A DNA stretch of 64,000 nt, taken from positions 33,170,001 to 33,234,000 of the forward strand of contig OU612068.1 of the NCBI GenBank assembly GCA_914767715.1, in the 5' to 3' direction. The position numbers and the translations under genes were made by a program. Origin of the DNA: Membranipora membranacea. Its lineage: Eukaryota > Bryozoa > Gymnolaemata > Cheilostomatida > Membraniporidae. Positions 1 to 12,921 of this stretch are shown one piece after another. Position 1 is the first letter of the stretch. Every line of letters starts with the position of its first letter. The notes beneath the pieces were generated by a model that saw only the letters and a program-made list of their open reading frames with translations, was not told the DNA's origin and did not search any database.

Positions 1-2220
1 GAACTAAGCTATGATCTGTCCAACTGAGCCGAATAGTTTTGCTCCTTTTCGGTGGTCTCTGATCTTATCAGTTCTAGTTTGAAGTCTGTACTAGTACTAG
101 TACTGTACCAAGATGGTTCCTGCTGCTCTAAGGTCACTTGGTATGCAAGCAATAGGGTCCATCCAATCAGTGCTCCTTGTCCATTTTGATAAGTTTTCCT
201 GGCATTCAAAATTTGTACTTTAGTTAATTTTTGCTCCAGTCCATCTGGTTGATTGGACCAGTTTGACAAGCATTGCATCAAAACCAAAAATGTGCATAAA
301 TGAAATGGCCAGGGGTCTTTATTGAAATTCGGTTGCGATGATTGGGCCATATTTTTCATTTTGCGCTGTTAAGTTTGAGAGCACGCTACCCATTCAAAAT
401 TAGATGAAAAGCCTATATGAGTCAATGAACTCATGAACAATGAACTTCATTGATGTAGTTGACATTGAAATTTATTTAACGGAGTTTCAAGCCTGCAAGG
501 TCTTGGGCAAACACATACCAAAATATCCATTATCTAATTGTTGAGCTGTCAGCACAGTGTTTTAGCACACTTAACTAGCTGTTAAAGCAACTGTTATGCT
601 CTGCAGGCCTGTTCTCGATGCAACTGCAACCCGCATTGAAAACCTGCTATCAAGGCATGTGATTTGACTTGTCTTTCTTTTGTATAGTGGCTATTCAGTA
701 ATTGCAAAACCGCATCTCTGCAGATATGTTAACTAAATGTATGCAGACATGCTACAACATGCAACATTTGATTGCTTTTAGGGCATTGTTGTATAAAACG
801 GCCCAACCCCTTACTAGATAATTCAACTAATTTGTAAGGCAACGATTCTGGTGTTCCTTGATATAAGACTGTAAGGCGGCATTGCTTGTATGTATCTACC
901 ATGCACTGCTTGCATTGTATAGACAGCTGGAAAAATTTGTTTCCATCTCACCTTGGATGCTCGCAATAACATCAATGAACTAGTTCATTGATAACATATA
1001 CTTTATACTATATAAGGGGAAGCAGACCTTGATCCCATCTGACCTTGATCCTGGTGATATTGAAACCTACTCCCATGTGGTTACAAAATTACATGTATAT
1101 GCGCCCTCTCCTCTTTGCTTTTGCTGCATGCACACTATTGAGGTGCAGCAGGTAGTATTTTGAAGATGTCTTCTTCATTGTTTGGGTTGGATGGCACAAG
1201 TTTAATCTCCTAGATTAGATGAGATTGATGTTTGTCCTTTGTCATGGCTACTGCATCTTCTGAACATGCTGTGTTTTTCTGACATCTGGCTAAGTGAGGT
1301 GTTTACCATACCTCCTACCCTGCTACATCCTAGCCCGTCACAGGGACGACCATGTAAGCGGCAAACGATCGAAGTGAATCTGATCACTTAACAGTGTTCA
1401 CAAGGAACCTGTAGTTGTGTATGGCGCCAAGGGTAATTAATGTTGTTGGTGTTTTCTGGATCCACATATGAGTTAGGGATGTAGGGACAAATAGTCACAG
1501 ATGATAACTTTGTCTTCATTGTAGTGCATAACACAAAAGAGCCAATACCTTGCTTCTTCTATCGTAATGATTCCCATCTGTGTTGGTCATCAGTTAGGCT
1601 TGTAGGCCTATTTGGCTTTACCAATGTTTGTGCATTCTCATTAGGCTGCACTGCATCATACTGCAGTTAGGGTAGGAATATCCATGTCATTAAATGAAGT
1701 GTTCTAGTATCCTGTTTGCACTTGCTCTGTTGCTCGGTTGATGCTCCTTTGAGAAAGCCGAGCTAATATTACAGAGTAAAACAAAGGATCTATTTCAGTT
1801 CATCGATAAACATCAGCAGTGCAGCAGTGCTCTACCAGCAAAGCCATGACATGGGCAGTAGCTCAGCATTACCCAGGAATCAGTTACCACCAGTGATATG
1901 ATAGAGATAGCAACATCCTTAATATTCAATTCGTGCAAAATCAGTTATGCGTGCTTGATTGGTGCATTAGGATTATGCCAATGAACTTCCTCTTCATTGA
2001 TTATACTGACTTGAAAAAACCAGCACAAGCTGAGACATTTTGGAAATTTGCACTTCTTACTCAAGCTACTCTATATTGGAGCTGTGTAGTCTCAGACTTT
2101 TTCATCAAAAAGTGGACAACTCCCTTATTGCGTAAAATTTAGCTTTTGTACTATCAGGGAGTCCCTGTTACTACGTTGATCCAGGGTTGACATAAGAGTT
2201 TTGTATTTTTCTTCCTGTAG
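1..2220. other. Leader region, no gene supported
   Basis: I see no confident exon here. A 116-codon open frame lies on the minus strand at 9-359; it has a hydrophobic stretch near its start and a short Ser-Thr repeat near its end, but I recognise no family. The missing first coding exon of the armadillo gene that starts visibly at 2221 should lie here or before the window. I looked for an Arg/Lys-rich importin-beta-binding-like exon ending one base into a codon and did not find one. Confidence 0.4.
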
Positions 2221-5200
2221 CGATAAGTAAGGATAAGAGATCCCAGCTGTTAGATGCTAAGAGGATCAGACATTCTCCTGCTGCGTCTCCGAGCCACGGT
2301 GATACTGATGAGGAGGCTGTTGAGGAGGAGGTCACCATCCCTCAGGTTTAGTTTTGTGATGACATGCTAATGCCATCGTATCAAAATTTCAAATCTTGAA
2401 TATTGGATTGTTTTGCAAATTTTGCTTCACCAGTGTGTTGCAAACTTTTAGAGTAAATTAATGATCAAGACTGTCCTGTAGCTTTATATATCTTGTTTCT
2501 GGTTTTTGATAGGTTGACAAGGCTATCGAAGATTTGAAGAACAAAGAACTCCGAGTATCGGCTCTAAAGATTCTACAGAGAGCTCTGGCTCAGGGCTCCC
2601 TTATCATCGATCACTTCCTCAAGTATAAACATTGTTTCATCAATTTTTCATTTCATTATATGATAGGAATTTGCCGTCATTGCATTGGTTAATCTCAGTA
2701 GGCACATTTGTTCTGTATAGTGAAGATTCAATACTCCTATTAGTCTTGACAAGCTTGATCGTATTAATGGAGAAAGGAACACCACCAAATCAAAGAAGCT
2801 TGTCAAGAGAGGATCTCAAAATATACCTTAACTTAAGTTACACTGGTTTGAATGAATTCATCGGAGATATATTGATATGTAATTCACACTGCTTGTGATG
2901 TTTGTTTAGAGCTGAAGGTGCCCTGGACAGACTGGTCGGCCTGCTGAGTGAAGCTGATTCAGAGTTACAGATTGAGTCAGTCTGGTGTGTGGCTAATATA
3001 ACTGCTGGTGAGAATGAGACGGACAAAGTGGCTAAAGCCTGCGCTCCCTACATGATCACTTATCTATCTAGTGATAATCACAACGTACAGGTATGATCTG
3101 TAAGGGACGTGAACAAAGATGCCCAACCTTCATTATATGATCCAGATTTTTGTCCCGAACATGGCATTGTGATGGAGTAGTGTGAAGGCTTTATTAAACA
3201 GATAATTTGACTCAACATACAAAAGAGATAAAGGAGGGCAATGTTCTTTTTGAGATCCCTGACATCTTGATTTTCCTAATTCGAACACACATATGGCGTT
3301 TATTTTGCTTCTGTTTTCAACACTAGTGTGTAAGCATCCAGGAACTCATTCACATCGATCTGACCGTCCCCATTGATGTCTATATTTTTTGCCATCTGAT
3401 TGATATCCCTGTCAGACAAGTCATTCTTTGTTGCCTGTCTCAGCACCTACAAAATATAACATAGTTTTCTGCACATCGATATCTAATCAAGCCATTGCTA
3501 TTGGTGCTGATGTTAGGATAATTGTGTACATATCAAATCACAATGTGCATGACTCTAATATGGAAATTCCATCGTGTGATATGAGTACACATGTTCCAGA
3601 AACCAAACAGAAATACCTGCAATATATCCTAAACCAGTTAAGCCCTTCCATGGTATATCCTTTTTTCTGTCTCAACATAAACTATATGAAGTGTAACATT
3701 TATAGTTACCTTACAAGCGGTGATAAACTCCTCCTTAGATATGAACCCTGATCTGTCCTTATCGATGGTGTTGAATATCTGTGTGAGAGTCTGTCTGTGT
3801 CTGTAGAATCTCTCCATCTCTTGAGGTACAACTTGTCCGTGGCTCTGTAGCTTCAGGGCATCAAAAGTAGACATGTATACCACCTGAAAAATGATGTGTA
3901 AGGTTTGTGTTGATGGCACTAGAAGAAGAACATCATGACATGTGATTCAAACAGAATTTCAACTAAAACAGTTTATCTCCTTCTTGTCAGATTCTTTGAG
4001 GCAAATTTTCAATTAAATTTTATTTATTTAGTTATTAGGTGATTATGGAGTAATGAAATACATGTACAAACTATTTTGTGTATTTTATCTGCGAGGTGGC
4101 TTACCATAGTGAGGTCTGATGAATAACCTTTGACTAGTTTTTGTCTCATCGTTCTCCATGGAAGGTTTAATGTGGTCACACTTTTCATAGACTCACACCA
4201 GTTTGCTATCGTGATGTTGCCAGTGTTCTTCTTATCATGCTTCTTAAATTCATGTATCAGTTCATTCTTCATGCTGTATATCTGCAAATTAAATCCAGTG
4301 TTGACACACCTCGTTCAGATGTTGAGGATCGGTGCTAGTGGGGTATTTTCACTGCTTTCACAAAGAAGACTTCTTAGTTTGCACATAGCCAGGTGGTGGG
4401 ATAAGTTTGAATTTTACTTATTAATGTAATGCTATGGATCGTGTGTGGCTCCTCAGTGTCAGTGGTGTCTAACTAACCTTCTCTCGCAGGCTGGCTAAAG
4501 CTTTATCCTCTATTTTTCCCACAGCAGAACTTTCAGCTTTTCTCTGACCTCTCTTAACCTGAAATTGGAAGATCTCCGGTAGAGCTTCACCTCTGGTTAC
4601 CTCCTTCCCGACTCTAGCATAGGCACCTGGAAGGTAATACAATCATGTTATAGCAGGTGGAGGGCTCCTCCCAGAGCTGCTTGTAGTTGATATTTTAGGA
4701 TGATGGGTGAACTATCACGACTACAAATTCAAATGTGACGGGACGTCTAGGCAGTTTTTCTGTGTTCTGCATAGCTCAACAGTTGGAGAAAGGAAACAAC
4801 TAAAATAAATGTATTTTTTCTATTCAACTGTCATAGCAAGCTTGTGTGGAGCTAGCTGATGAGTGAGAGCAGTAAGCACGGAATGTGTCTGTTTTGTAAA
4901 CATCCAATGAAAGCCATGGACTCAGCAGAGACAATAATATATATATTAAGTTCACCCTTGTTGCTATCTTCCTCGTAGTAATTAGAAGCTGAGAATAGAG
5001 TGAGGCACTGATTATCGTGACAGTATTCGTACCCTTCTGGTTTGCATTCATGAGATCGAATCAACATCTTAAATCTGTGTTTTTTCAATACCTGTATAAA
5101 ATGCAAAATGTTTCATCAGTCTTGAAAAACAGGAGTCAAGCTGAGAAATTGAGACACATGTTCATCATGTATATCATATCTCACTTCACCTCACTGGGCA

Positions 5201-8200
5201 TCACTAGAAACATTATCATTGAGTGTTTTGCCTTATTGTACAACTTACCAATCTACAGATATCTGGTCCAAAGTAGCATCCTCCCCCTCTAAATGTGTTT
5301 GGTTCACATCCGTTCTGAGCTTTAGGATCGCTCCACAGTGTATCGAGTATCTGTCTCCACTCATTGAAGTTAATCTTGTTGGGATGTCCGTCTGGGAGTG
5401 ACTCGTCCTGCGGTGGGTTCAGTACTGACATATACTGATGTCTGTCTAGCTTGTCGATCTCTGCTAAATTCGTCTTGTTGGAGATACCACCATGGCAGAC
5501 AAGTATTTTCTTATCTATCACTGTGCATATTGGTAACCAGCTAAAGAAATAATATCACTGTGTCAAGTTCTGACGAATCTGTATGTCAGTTTTATGCATG
5601 TTGGTAGTTGTCTGTTCAATATGATAGGGCAAGCAACTCTAATACACTTCATTTTATGTTTGGTTCCATAACCAAAGGCGTATATAATTTTGATTTGTGT
5701 TTAAGTCTGTGATCTGCTCATGTTGGCAAGACTAAGGCTCGCCTAGAACTTTATAATGGTCTATAGCATTTACATTCGAATGATAGATTGGTTAAACAGT
5801 AGGTTGTCTTGTTGGTTCTAGAATTTAAAGCAGTAAGCTTTTACCTGAACACATCGGAGAACATCTTCACAATCTTTGCTGAATTTTGGTTGTATTTCTC
5901 CATGGCTTCTTTTACAAATCCATACCTCATATTCATAACCTTAAGTCAAGATACATCAAGCTTGGATAACTGGGTGTAAATAAGCTGTTTACAAAGGATT
6001 GCTTTTATTGTGTTTGATTTTCAGATGTTGATCAGCTGGCGGAAAGGTTTTCTAATCTGAGATAATGCTAAAACTTACCTGATCTTCGTGGTTTCCTCTA
6101 TTTATGAATATTGATCTGGGATATACCAAAAAGAAGCAAAATAACAAGAGGGCAACTTCTATAGAATGTTGTCCTCTGTCTACGAAATCTCCGTTGAAGA
6201 CGTAGGGATTGTTCCTATCTGGTACCCCATTCTACAAGACAAGGCCGTGTCAAATCATCAAATAATGAAAACATTAACATGCAAACTATTGACCACTTAG
6301 TTGCTCTTGCTGTCTTGTATATCTTTAGGGTAAATATGGTGCCTTTAACAGTGCAGCTGCAAAATAATCTATGAGCAGCAGTCAAGGCCTAGCATTGCTT
6401 GTTACCAAGGAGTTGTATGTTTTTACCTGCTAGATGATCTTTGTATAATAAGGGCTGAGTGTGGGATAAAAACTGTATGATGACTATACCTTGTAGAAAA
6501 TTAGCAGGAGATCATCCATCTGTCCATGGATATCACCACAAACCGTCACAAAGGGTAGATTCCCCATCGGTACCTGTGAATTAGAACACGAAACACTACA
6601 TTAGTAGGGAAAGAGGATGGGTATAACTGACTAAGTATGAAAAATTTGGGATGTGAGCTCTATTCTCCTCTACATAATGACCACGTCAAACCTGATCTGT
6701 CTGAAAAAAAAGATGCCAGTACCAAAATTCTGAAAAACATGTCGGTGGTTATAGAATTCAAGGCCACAGTCATATTCGATTTCTCTATGAGCGATCAACA
6801 TACCTGGTTCCAGCTGGCCATCCCTTTGAGCAGTTTGCGAGTTTCATGTAAAATTTGTAGAGCATATTTTGCATGAAGCATCTTTTTCTCTCTGAAATAG
6901 TCTAATATCTCTGGGAGTTGTTGGGCATCGAGAGGGAAGTTCAGGCTGAGACCTTTGTAATCGTCCTCTATCTTAATATCATCGGGATTTGTGGAGGAGA
7001 GTAAGTCATCATCTGGTGATGGCTGTAAATCGAGAGACATATTGACGCATTATCGAAAGCTGCGCTGCAAGACTATTGGTGGTGATTACAATGGATTAGA
7101 ATAGCTTGATTGGCAATATATAAATGATAGATAAATCAAATATAAAGATAAATCAAATTAAGCATACAAATTACTTGTCTCACTTGATCAAGGCAAATTT
7201 AACTGTTCACAATCATTCATATTCTGGGGTTACAGGGACACAGTAAATAATGCTAGAAGACCCTTTAGACTTTTGAGTTTGCTGAATCCAATGGATAACA
7301 GGTAATGATGTGTCCAGCTAAGTGCTCTCTCGTCCCTGAAGAGGAGTGGGAGATGAAAAAATGATATCTGCACCAGACTAGTTAGACTCACATGTTCCTC
7401 TCTCCTGAGAGACTTGAGGAGTATATTATCGTCACCCTGACCGTACAGTAACAAGTCATTGAAGAAGTTATACAGGCTCATCTGATCCTTCTCATTCTTA
7501 TACTCGAGTGTCTGAAACACCTGCCAGGTAGCCCTCCGCCTAACCTCCAGCCTCGCCTGGGTACGCCTGAACCACTTCTGTATAAATAACGCAGCTAACA
7601 GCTGATTCTCTCCCAGCGGTGTGTTAGTCTTAGCAAACTTCTTAGCTTTGTTTGCTTTTGCTGCCTTAGTTTTAGCAACTGAGTCTGAGTCTTTGCTACA
7701 GAGACAGCCCATGCTGCCGAATGAAATGTTTGAGACGTGCTTCCTCACACAGCTTCCTCACTTAGCCTCCTATTCCCTTCTCTATAATATTAATTGTTTG
7801 CTTCCAAGAATAGCTGAATTCTTCTGATACAATGTTTTCATATACCGGATGAAAAATCCTGTTTCAACACTGACCAGCGATCGCTACCTCCGCTGTGTGG
7901 TTAGTAGGCGGCACAGTTTGGACGCTCCACCATAAATATTCTAATTTTTGTAAAGTTATCAGTTTTAAGCCCTGGATGTCAATACATTGCACCATTTTCC
8001 TGCACCGTTATGATTTTGGTTATCATGTCATGTCATATTCCTTTGTTGGAGCCAAAATGTTATGGATTGCAAAACGAAGGACAATTTTTCTATGCTTTGT
8101 GGTATACTTGGTATCATAGGAGATTGTTTCTAGAACACATAAACATTTGACTCACTTCCGATCCCATTGTTGGCATCTAAAATGAAACAAGGCAGCCACA

Positions 8201-11200
8201 AAATGTCTCAGCTTACTTCTAAAATATTTATACCGCAGTGGAGATTTAAGGCCATTTTGTTCTTTCAGGGATGGCTGATGGTCTTATTATAATGTAGTGT
8301 TGTCATACAATGATTATCATATTTATATTTGTGTGATTGTTACAGGAGCAGTGTGCCTGGGCTCTCGGTAACATCGCAGGAGATAGCGAGGAATGTAGAG
8401 CTCTGCTCATAACCCAGGGAGTTATCTCCCCTCTCATTAACATGCTCAAGGTATTCTATATGCTTGTCTGTTAGACCAGAGATCCTCTTCGATCGTTGAC
8501 TGGTGTAGGTCTGAAATTGGCAGTTACATAATCCAAATGGACAATAAGGGCTAATGTTTCGTGATCGATATATTGGATTCAAATTTAATCCTGTGAAGAA
8601 AAACTCCCATGCCAACCCATTTCCCAGCCCTAACAAGCCCAGCTAGAATATTCAGGCAGTCCCATATACATACATGGATGTAGAGGTAAGATTTCATGCA
8701 AGTAAAAGTAAGGTTTCAAAACAAATTCATGATGATTATTTTGAGGTTGTTTACCTTAGCTCTCTCTCAGATTATTATAAGTAGCCTACATACCTATGCT
8801 CACTTAAAACTTTTTGCCCACATACAGTCTAGCAATGAAGGCTGTGTAAAGAACAGTGCTTTTGCCTTGTCTAACCTGGCACGGGGGGATAACTCGAAGA
8901 GAACCCAGCTATTGGAGGCCGGTATACTAGAGTCATTGTTAGATCTACTGAATGATGACTCGAGTGATGGCGTCGTCTCTGAAGTCTCATGGGTTCTTAG
9001 CTATCTCAGTGCAAGGTCAGTCACAAGGCTTCCTCCTTCTTCTTCTCTACATGAAAGGGAGGACTCGGCAACTCACTGATTCAGTTTATTTTCAGCTTAA
9101 TTTGCTTGGCTAATCATGTGGTAAAGTTGTTATTGTGGTGGTTAAGTGACTGTGTTACTCCATTTCAGAACATATTGAGTTGCTTATCTCATCTGTATAT
9201 TCCGTTACAGAAGTTATACTAACTCCTATTTGTCCCAGTCGCATCGCATGTTGGGAATATTATTAATATGGTCACTTACATACCACTATACAATTTTGTT
9301 AGTATATCCTACATAACAATACTTATCGCACATAAATCTTGATACTTTTTTCATATTAAAGCTCGGAGAATGAGACTAAGATGTATGAATCAGGAGCTCT
9401 CGGGAAAATGGTCGATCAACTGATTATCCATTCTAAAGACGAGGATCTGAATGACAACCTGGTCTGTACATTTTTTTATTTATTCTTTTAGGAAGCATGA
9501 CATCTCTGATGTTCAAAGTTTATGTAGACCTTGATATAAAATTGTGAGCGTACATCCACCTTATTACTCCGTACCGAGGAGATGACAGAGTGCAAGCTCT
9601 AATTTGAAAATTTTGTATCCGTTTAATATTTTTGATTCTTATTTATATTTATATGTTCAGCAAGATTCGTTATTATCTCTTGCAAGAGAATTACTTACAA
9701 TGCAATACCTAATTGAAACATAGTACATGTCATAACATATCATTTAATTAGAATTATCGATTGATACGTCTCAATATCTCAATCAATATTATTTACATTA
9801 TATTTCAAACAGTTAGCAACACCAGTGCTGAGGTTTCTGGGTAATGTGTTCAGTGGACCGGATGAGCTGAGCGAGAAAGCTTGTGAGGAGTTTCCTTCTC
9901 TTATCGCCACCATTACTAAGTTCCTCTCCAGTAACCATAGACATGTGGTGAAAGAGTCTCTGTGGCTTCTCAGTAATCTGTCAGGTACGTGTGCACTGTA
10001 TCATTCCTCCAGTATAATATACACAGTATACATATATATAAATATATGCTTCTTTTTTTTTTTACACTTTATTAGCTGTTCAGTGCTTAAGGCCAATGAG
10101 AACATGCGTACATCGAAATTAAAAGTTTACTAATAGTGGTGATTGCAAGAAAAAGGTTTAAAAAAGTCTGGTCAGGTTTTCCAAAAACAAAACTAAAATT
10201 CATCGCATTTACATGTAGCTATAAAATAGTGATTTGCTTAGGAGAGCTGTTCTACTGTTTAAAATGGGCTTGGATGATAACCTGGCACTATGCCTGTTGA
10301 TGGATTGCTTTTGTGGGATGTGGTGGTGTAGCCTGTGGTTCTCGTTAGACAGTACTTTAGAAACACAGCCACTACATAATTTGCTCAACACGTCATTTAT
10401 TCTTCGGATCTTAGATTTGTCGAGACGCTTGGTGTAGGAAGCTATGTCGGGGAAAATAAGTCTCAAACACAAACTTTGATGCCTTTCAATGAGGTCTTTC
10501 CCATACTGCGGTAGGTAACAGTACCACGCAGGCGCAGCATATGTGAGAATAGGCATTATCCTAGCCTGATAGAACTTGACTAGCGATTGGGTATGTACGC
10601 CGTGGCGCTTGAGCGTAAGCAGCCCGTGTACAGCTGATCTAGCCTGTTTAACACTGATCTGGTATGAGACGTAAAAGTGAGGTGGTCGTCGATCGTCACA
10701 CCCAGTAATTTTGCTGATTTGGTTTGGGAAATAGGCTCACCCTTGATGGTAATAGGCGGTGATATGGTGGTGTTGAGTTGAAGTGTCAACATCATATACT
10801 GTGTTTTGGCTGCATTGATCTTTTGGTTTGAGTTGTCACACCACTGTACTGCGTTATCAGCGGCTGTTTGCATGTTATTGCCGGCAATGGTTATATCTCT
10901 GTTTCGTCCACATTTGTCAACTGTTGTCACTTTTGATTTGCCTGTGGTCTAGTATTATTCCGAGGATCAAAGTTACTGCCTTATATATATATATATATAT
11001 ATTAGTATACATTGGGCTATAAACCGCGATTGCAAATCCCAAACAGTGTATGTATCAACATCTAGTGTATGTATGGGACAGTGTCTGCAAATTTGCCAAA
11101 AGTTGTGTAACAGTTTTGTTGATTGTTATCTTGTTCTGACAGCTGTGAGTATGCTGTATGCTTAGGTGGCCTTGAAGTGTAAAAACTATCAATCGTACTA

Positions 11201-11920
11201 CTTAACCCTAATGTATTTTTCTCTACAGCCGATAAGAAGGCATGTGGGACGATTGTTGACTCTGGTGTGATTCCCAAGCTAGTCTCACTGCTGGTCGCCT
11301 CATTTGAGATAAAACTAGAGGCTGCCTACTGTCTCTGTCATATTGCCACTCATCAGGAGATACCCTGGGCCGAAGCCATGCTCAAGGAGGGAGCTCTCAA
11401 AAGCTTTGTGCCTCTCCTAAAGTCACATGACGGAGAGGCTATACATGTAGCTCTCAACTATTTCGAGGCTATGTTCAAACTGCTCGTAGGTATTACCGAC
11501 AGGAACAATGTCAGCAAGTTAATCTTTAATTTATTATCTATAATCTTCTCAAATAAATTCGAGCTGTGTAAAATTTGTCGCAAAAGCTTGCATTCAGTCA
11601 ACTATCAACCCAAATGCATCAGTATTTTGGTACTTATGCTGGCCACAGAGAAGAAAGATGGCAGACAGCCTAATTGATAGGTTAGCCTGCGGCTCAATGG
11701 AGAGCAACTCCAAATATAGATATGCTATAGGCTTGACTCACCTGTGCTACATACTTGGTTACTATTCTTTCAGCACTGCACTGCAGAGTTTGAGGAGGCT
11801 GGTGGTTTGTCAGTTATAGAACCTCTGGAGTATCATCAGGATGAGAGCATCAAGTCCGAAACAAACGCCTTATTGGAGAAATACATTTATAAGGTGGAGA
11901 AAACAGAGGCTACAGCCTGA
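2221..11920 (+). CDS. TMCO6: Armadillo-repeat protein, TMCO6/importin-alpha-like (5' end missing)
   Basis: Nine exons join in phase: 2221-2345, 2513-2622, 2910-3090, 8346-8450, 8828-9015, 9362-9461, 9813-9984, 11229-11485 and 11774-11920, giving 460 visible residues ending in TGA. After a basic, then acidic N-terminal segment come tandem armadillo helices with typical signatures ([42 protein letters not shown]) and a C-terminal EEAGGL segment as in importin alpha. The stretch [12 protein letters not shown] followed by QGVISPL resembles vertebrate TMCO6 more than the classical importins, so TMCO6 is my preferred name; an importin-alpha paralogue is the alternative. The molecular role of TMCO6 is poorly known, while importin alphas carry nuclear cargo. 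The first visible exon begins two bases into no ATG frame, so at least one upstream exon is missing. The junction 9461/9813 has an alternative reading (9465/9817) that changes only one or two residues. The third visible intron contains the antisense PPEF gene. Confidence 0.8.
3190..3195 (-). promoter_or_regulatory. Poly(A) signal of PPEF
   Basis: AATAAA on the minus strand about 105 bases past the PPEF stop codon. It lies within the host gene's intron, so the antisense transcript can end before meeting host exon 3. Confidence 0.5.
3300..7712 (-). CDS. PPEF: Ser/Thr protein phosphatase with EF hands (PPEF/rdgC)
   Basis: Eleven exons: 7392-7712, 6804-7022, 6490-6573, 6079-6231, 5845-5939, 5249-5540, 4956-5091, 4478-4626, 4105-4281, 3710-3883 and 3300-3446. 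All phases match, giving a complete protein of about 648 residues, close to human PPEF1 (653). It starts MGCLC, a myristoylation/palmitoylation-type N-terminus; this ATG was chosen over one 36 bases upstream for that reason. An IQ motif lies near residues 40-60. Metallophosphatase motifs follow: GDIHG (193), GDFVDRG (222), RGNHE (about 253), HGG (307) and SHE (401). The C-terminus has one degenerate and two canonical EF hands (loops from 583 and 623). Family knowledge: a calcium/calmodulin-responsive phosphatase, known for dephosphorylating rhodopsin in flies. The whole gene lies antisense inside an intron of the armadillo gene. Retention of intron 1 would keep the frame open for about 55 codons. 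Confidence 0.95.
10209..10945 (-). mobile_element. Non-LTR (LINE, CR1/jockey-like) retrotransposon fragment
   Basis: Two minus-strand open frames (10580-10930 and 10209-10556) encode the C-terminal half of a non-LTR reverse transcriptase. Recognisable pieces are the QWC...[10 protein letters not shown] block, the [13 protein letters not shown] block, and [15 protein letters not shown] followed by [14 protein letters not shown]. The two halves are out of frame near 10620-10645. The 5' end is cut just after the expected YxDD catalytic region, as is usual for LINE insertions. It lies in an intron of the armadillo gene on the opposite strand and is inactive. Confidence 0.85.
10982..11003. repeat. 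(TA)n microsatellite
   Basis: About ten uninterrupted TA units beside the retrotransposon fragment, inside an intron. Confidence 0.9.
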
Positions 11921-12921
11921 AGCTCTGCAGTGGATGGACTTAACTCACAGAATTTACACTAACCACATTTCTATTGTTCACACAGACTCTTATGCAAGAA
12001 GTATATAATGTTCAAACTTGTTTAGTTTGGTGGAGGGACACAAACTCTTTACAAAAATTGCATCTCAACAGCGGGGTTGCTGGGATGGTATTTTTATGTA
12101 TATAATGAATTACACCTTTGTTCTATCTAATACACTTTATTGTTCTCAAAATTTGTATCTCAAAAATGTAACCATATATGATGTTTTTGTAAACCAATGA
12201 CACTTGTACAAATTTTTATGTAAAAGATTTTTGTGAATTAAATTCTGTTTTACAATATCAGCACAATACCATTATCATTGTATATATCTATCCTGTTCAT
12301 TGGATTGTCCAAATGAAAATGTGATTATTAGAATTACAAAACAGACAAAACAAAACACGACTAAACAACAGATTAAATGTCTTAATAACAAAAGCTCTGC
12401 TTATTTGCCTGTGCCCGGATATTCAGATTTTAGGAGGTTGATCGAGCTCTTCCATCAGAGGAAGAAAGTCATTCATGTCGACATGAAGATTTCCAATGCA
12501 AAAATTGTTGCCTTTCACTCGCTTTATAAAAGTATAAATTCGCTTAATAGTAGATAACATCACAATCATAAAAAAACACTTTTTATCAATCATAAATGAA
12601 TAATAATATAATGAAAATAAATAATGTAACAATAACAACCAGTACCTGATGACACAACATTATCATGAACACTACCACAAAGAAGAACTAACTTGTGAGA
12701 TAAATATAAGGTTTGTGAGGGTATGTGATTGGGGTCGAACTCAAGCTAATCTCCGAGGGTTTTTTATATTCATAAGAAGATTACTCTTGCTTAAAGCTGT
12801 GATTTTTACAGACCGCGCTGATAACAACCCCAAATTTCTGGGGTAAACCTCTTTTACTTATTTCATCTTTCTGCCAGTCGATTTCTTCAGATATGTACGG
12901 CAAAGGCTAGGATATTTTGTC
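11921..12921. other. Convergent intergenic/3' UTR region
   Basis: Contains the 3' UTR of the armadillo gene and, from the other side, that of the receptor gene. An ATTAAA polyadenylation-type signal for the plus-strand gene lies at 12237-12242. The rest is AT-rich with no supportable exon. Confidence 0.6.

Noticed and set aside
9-359. 116-codon minus-strand open frame at the window start
   Set aside because: Long for its size but without a recognisable domain, splice context or upstream continuation; not called as a gene.
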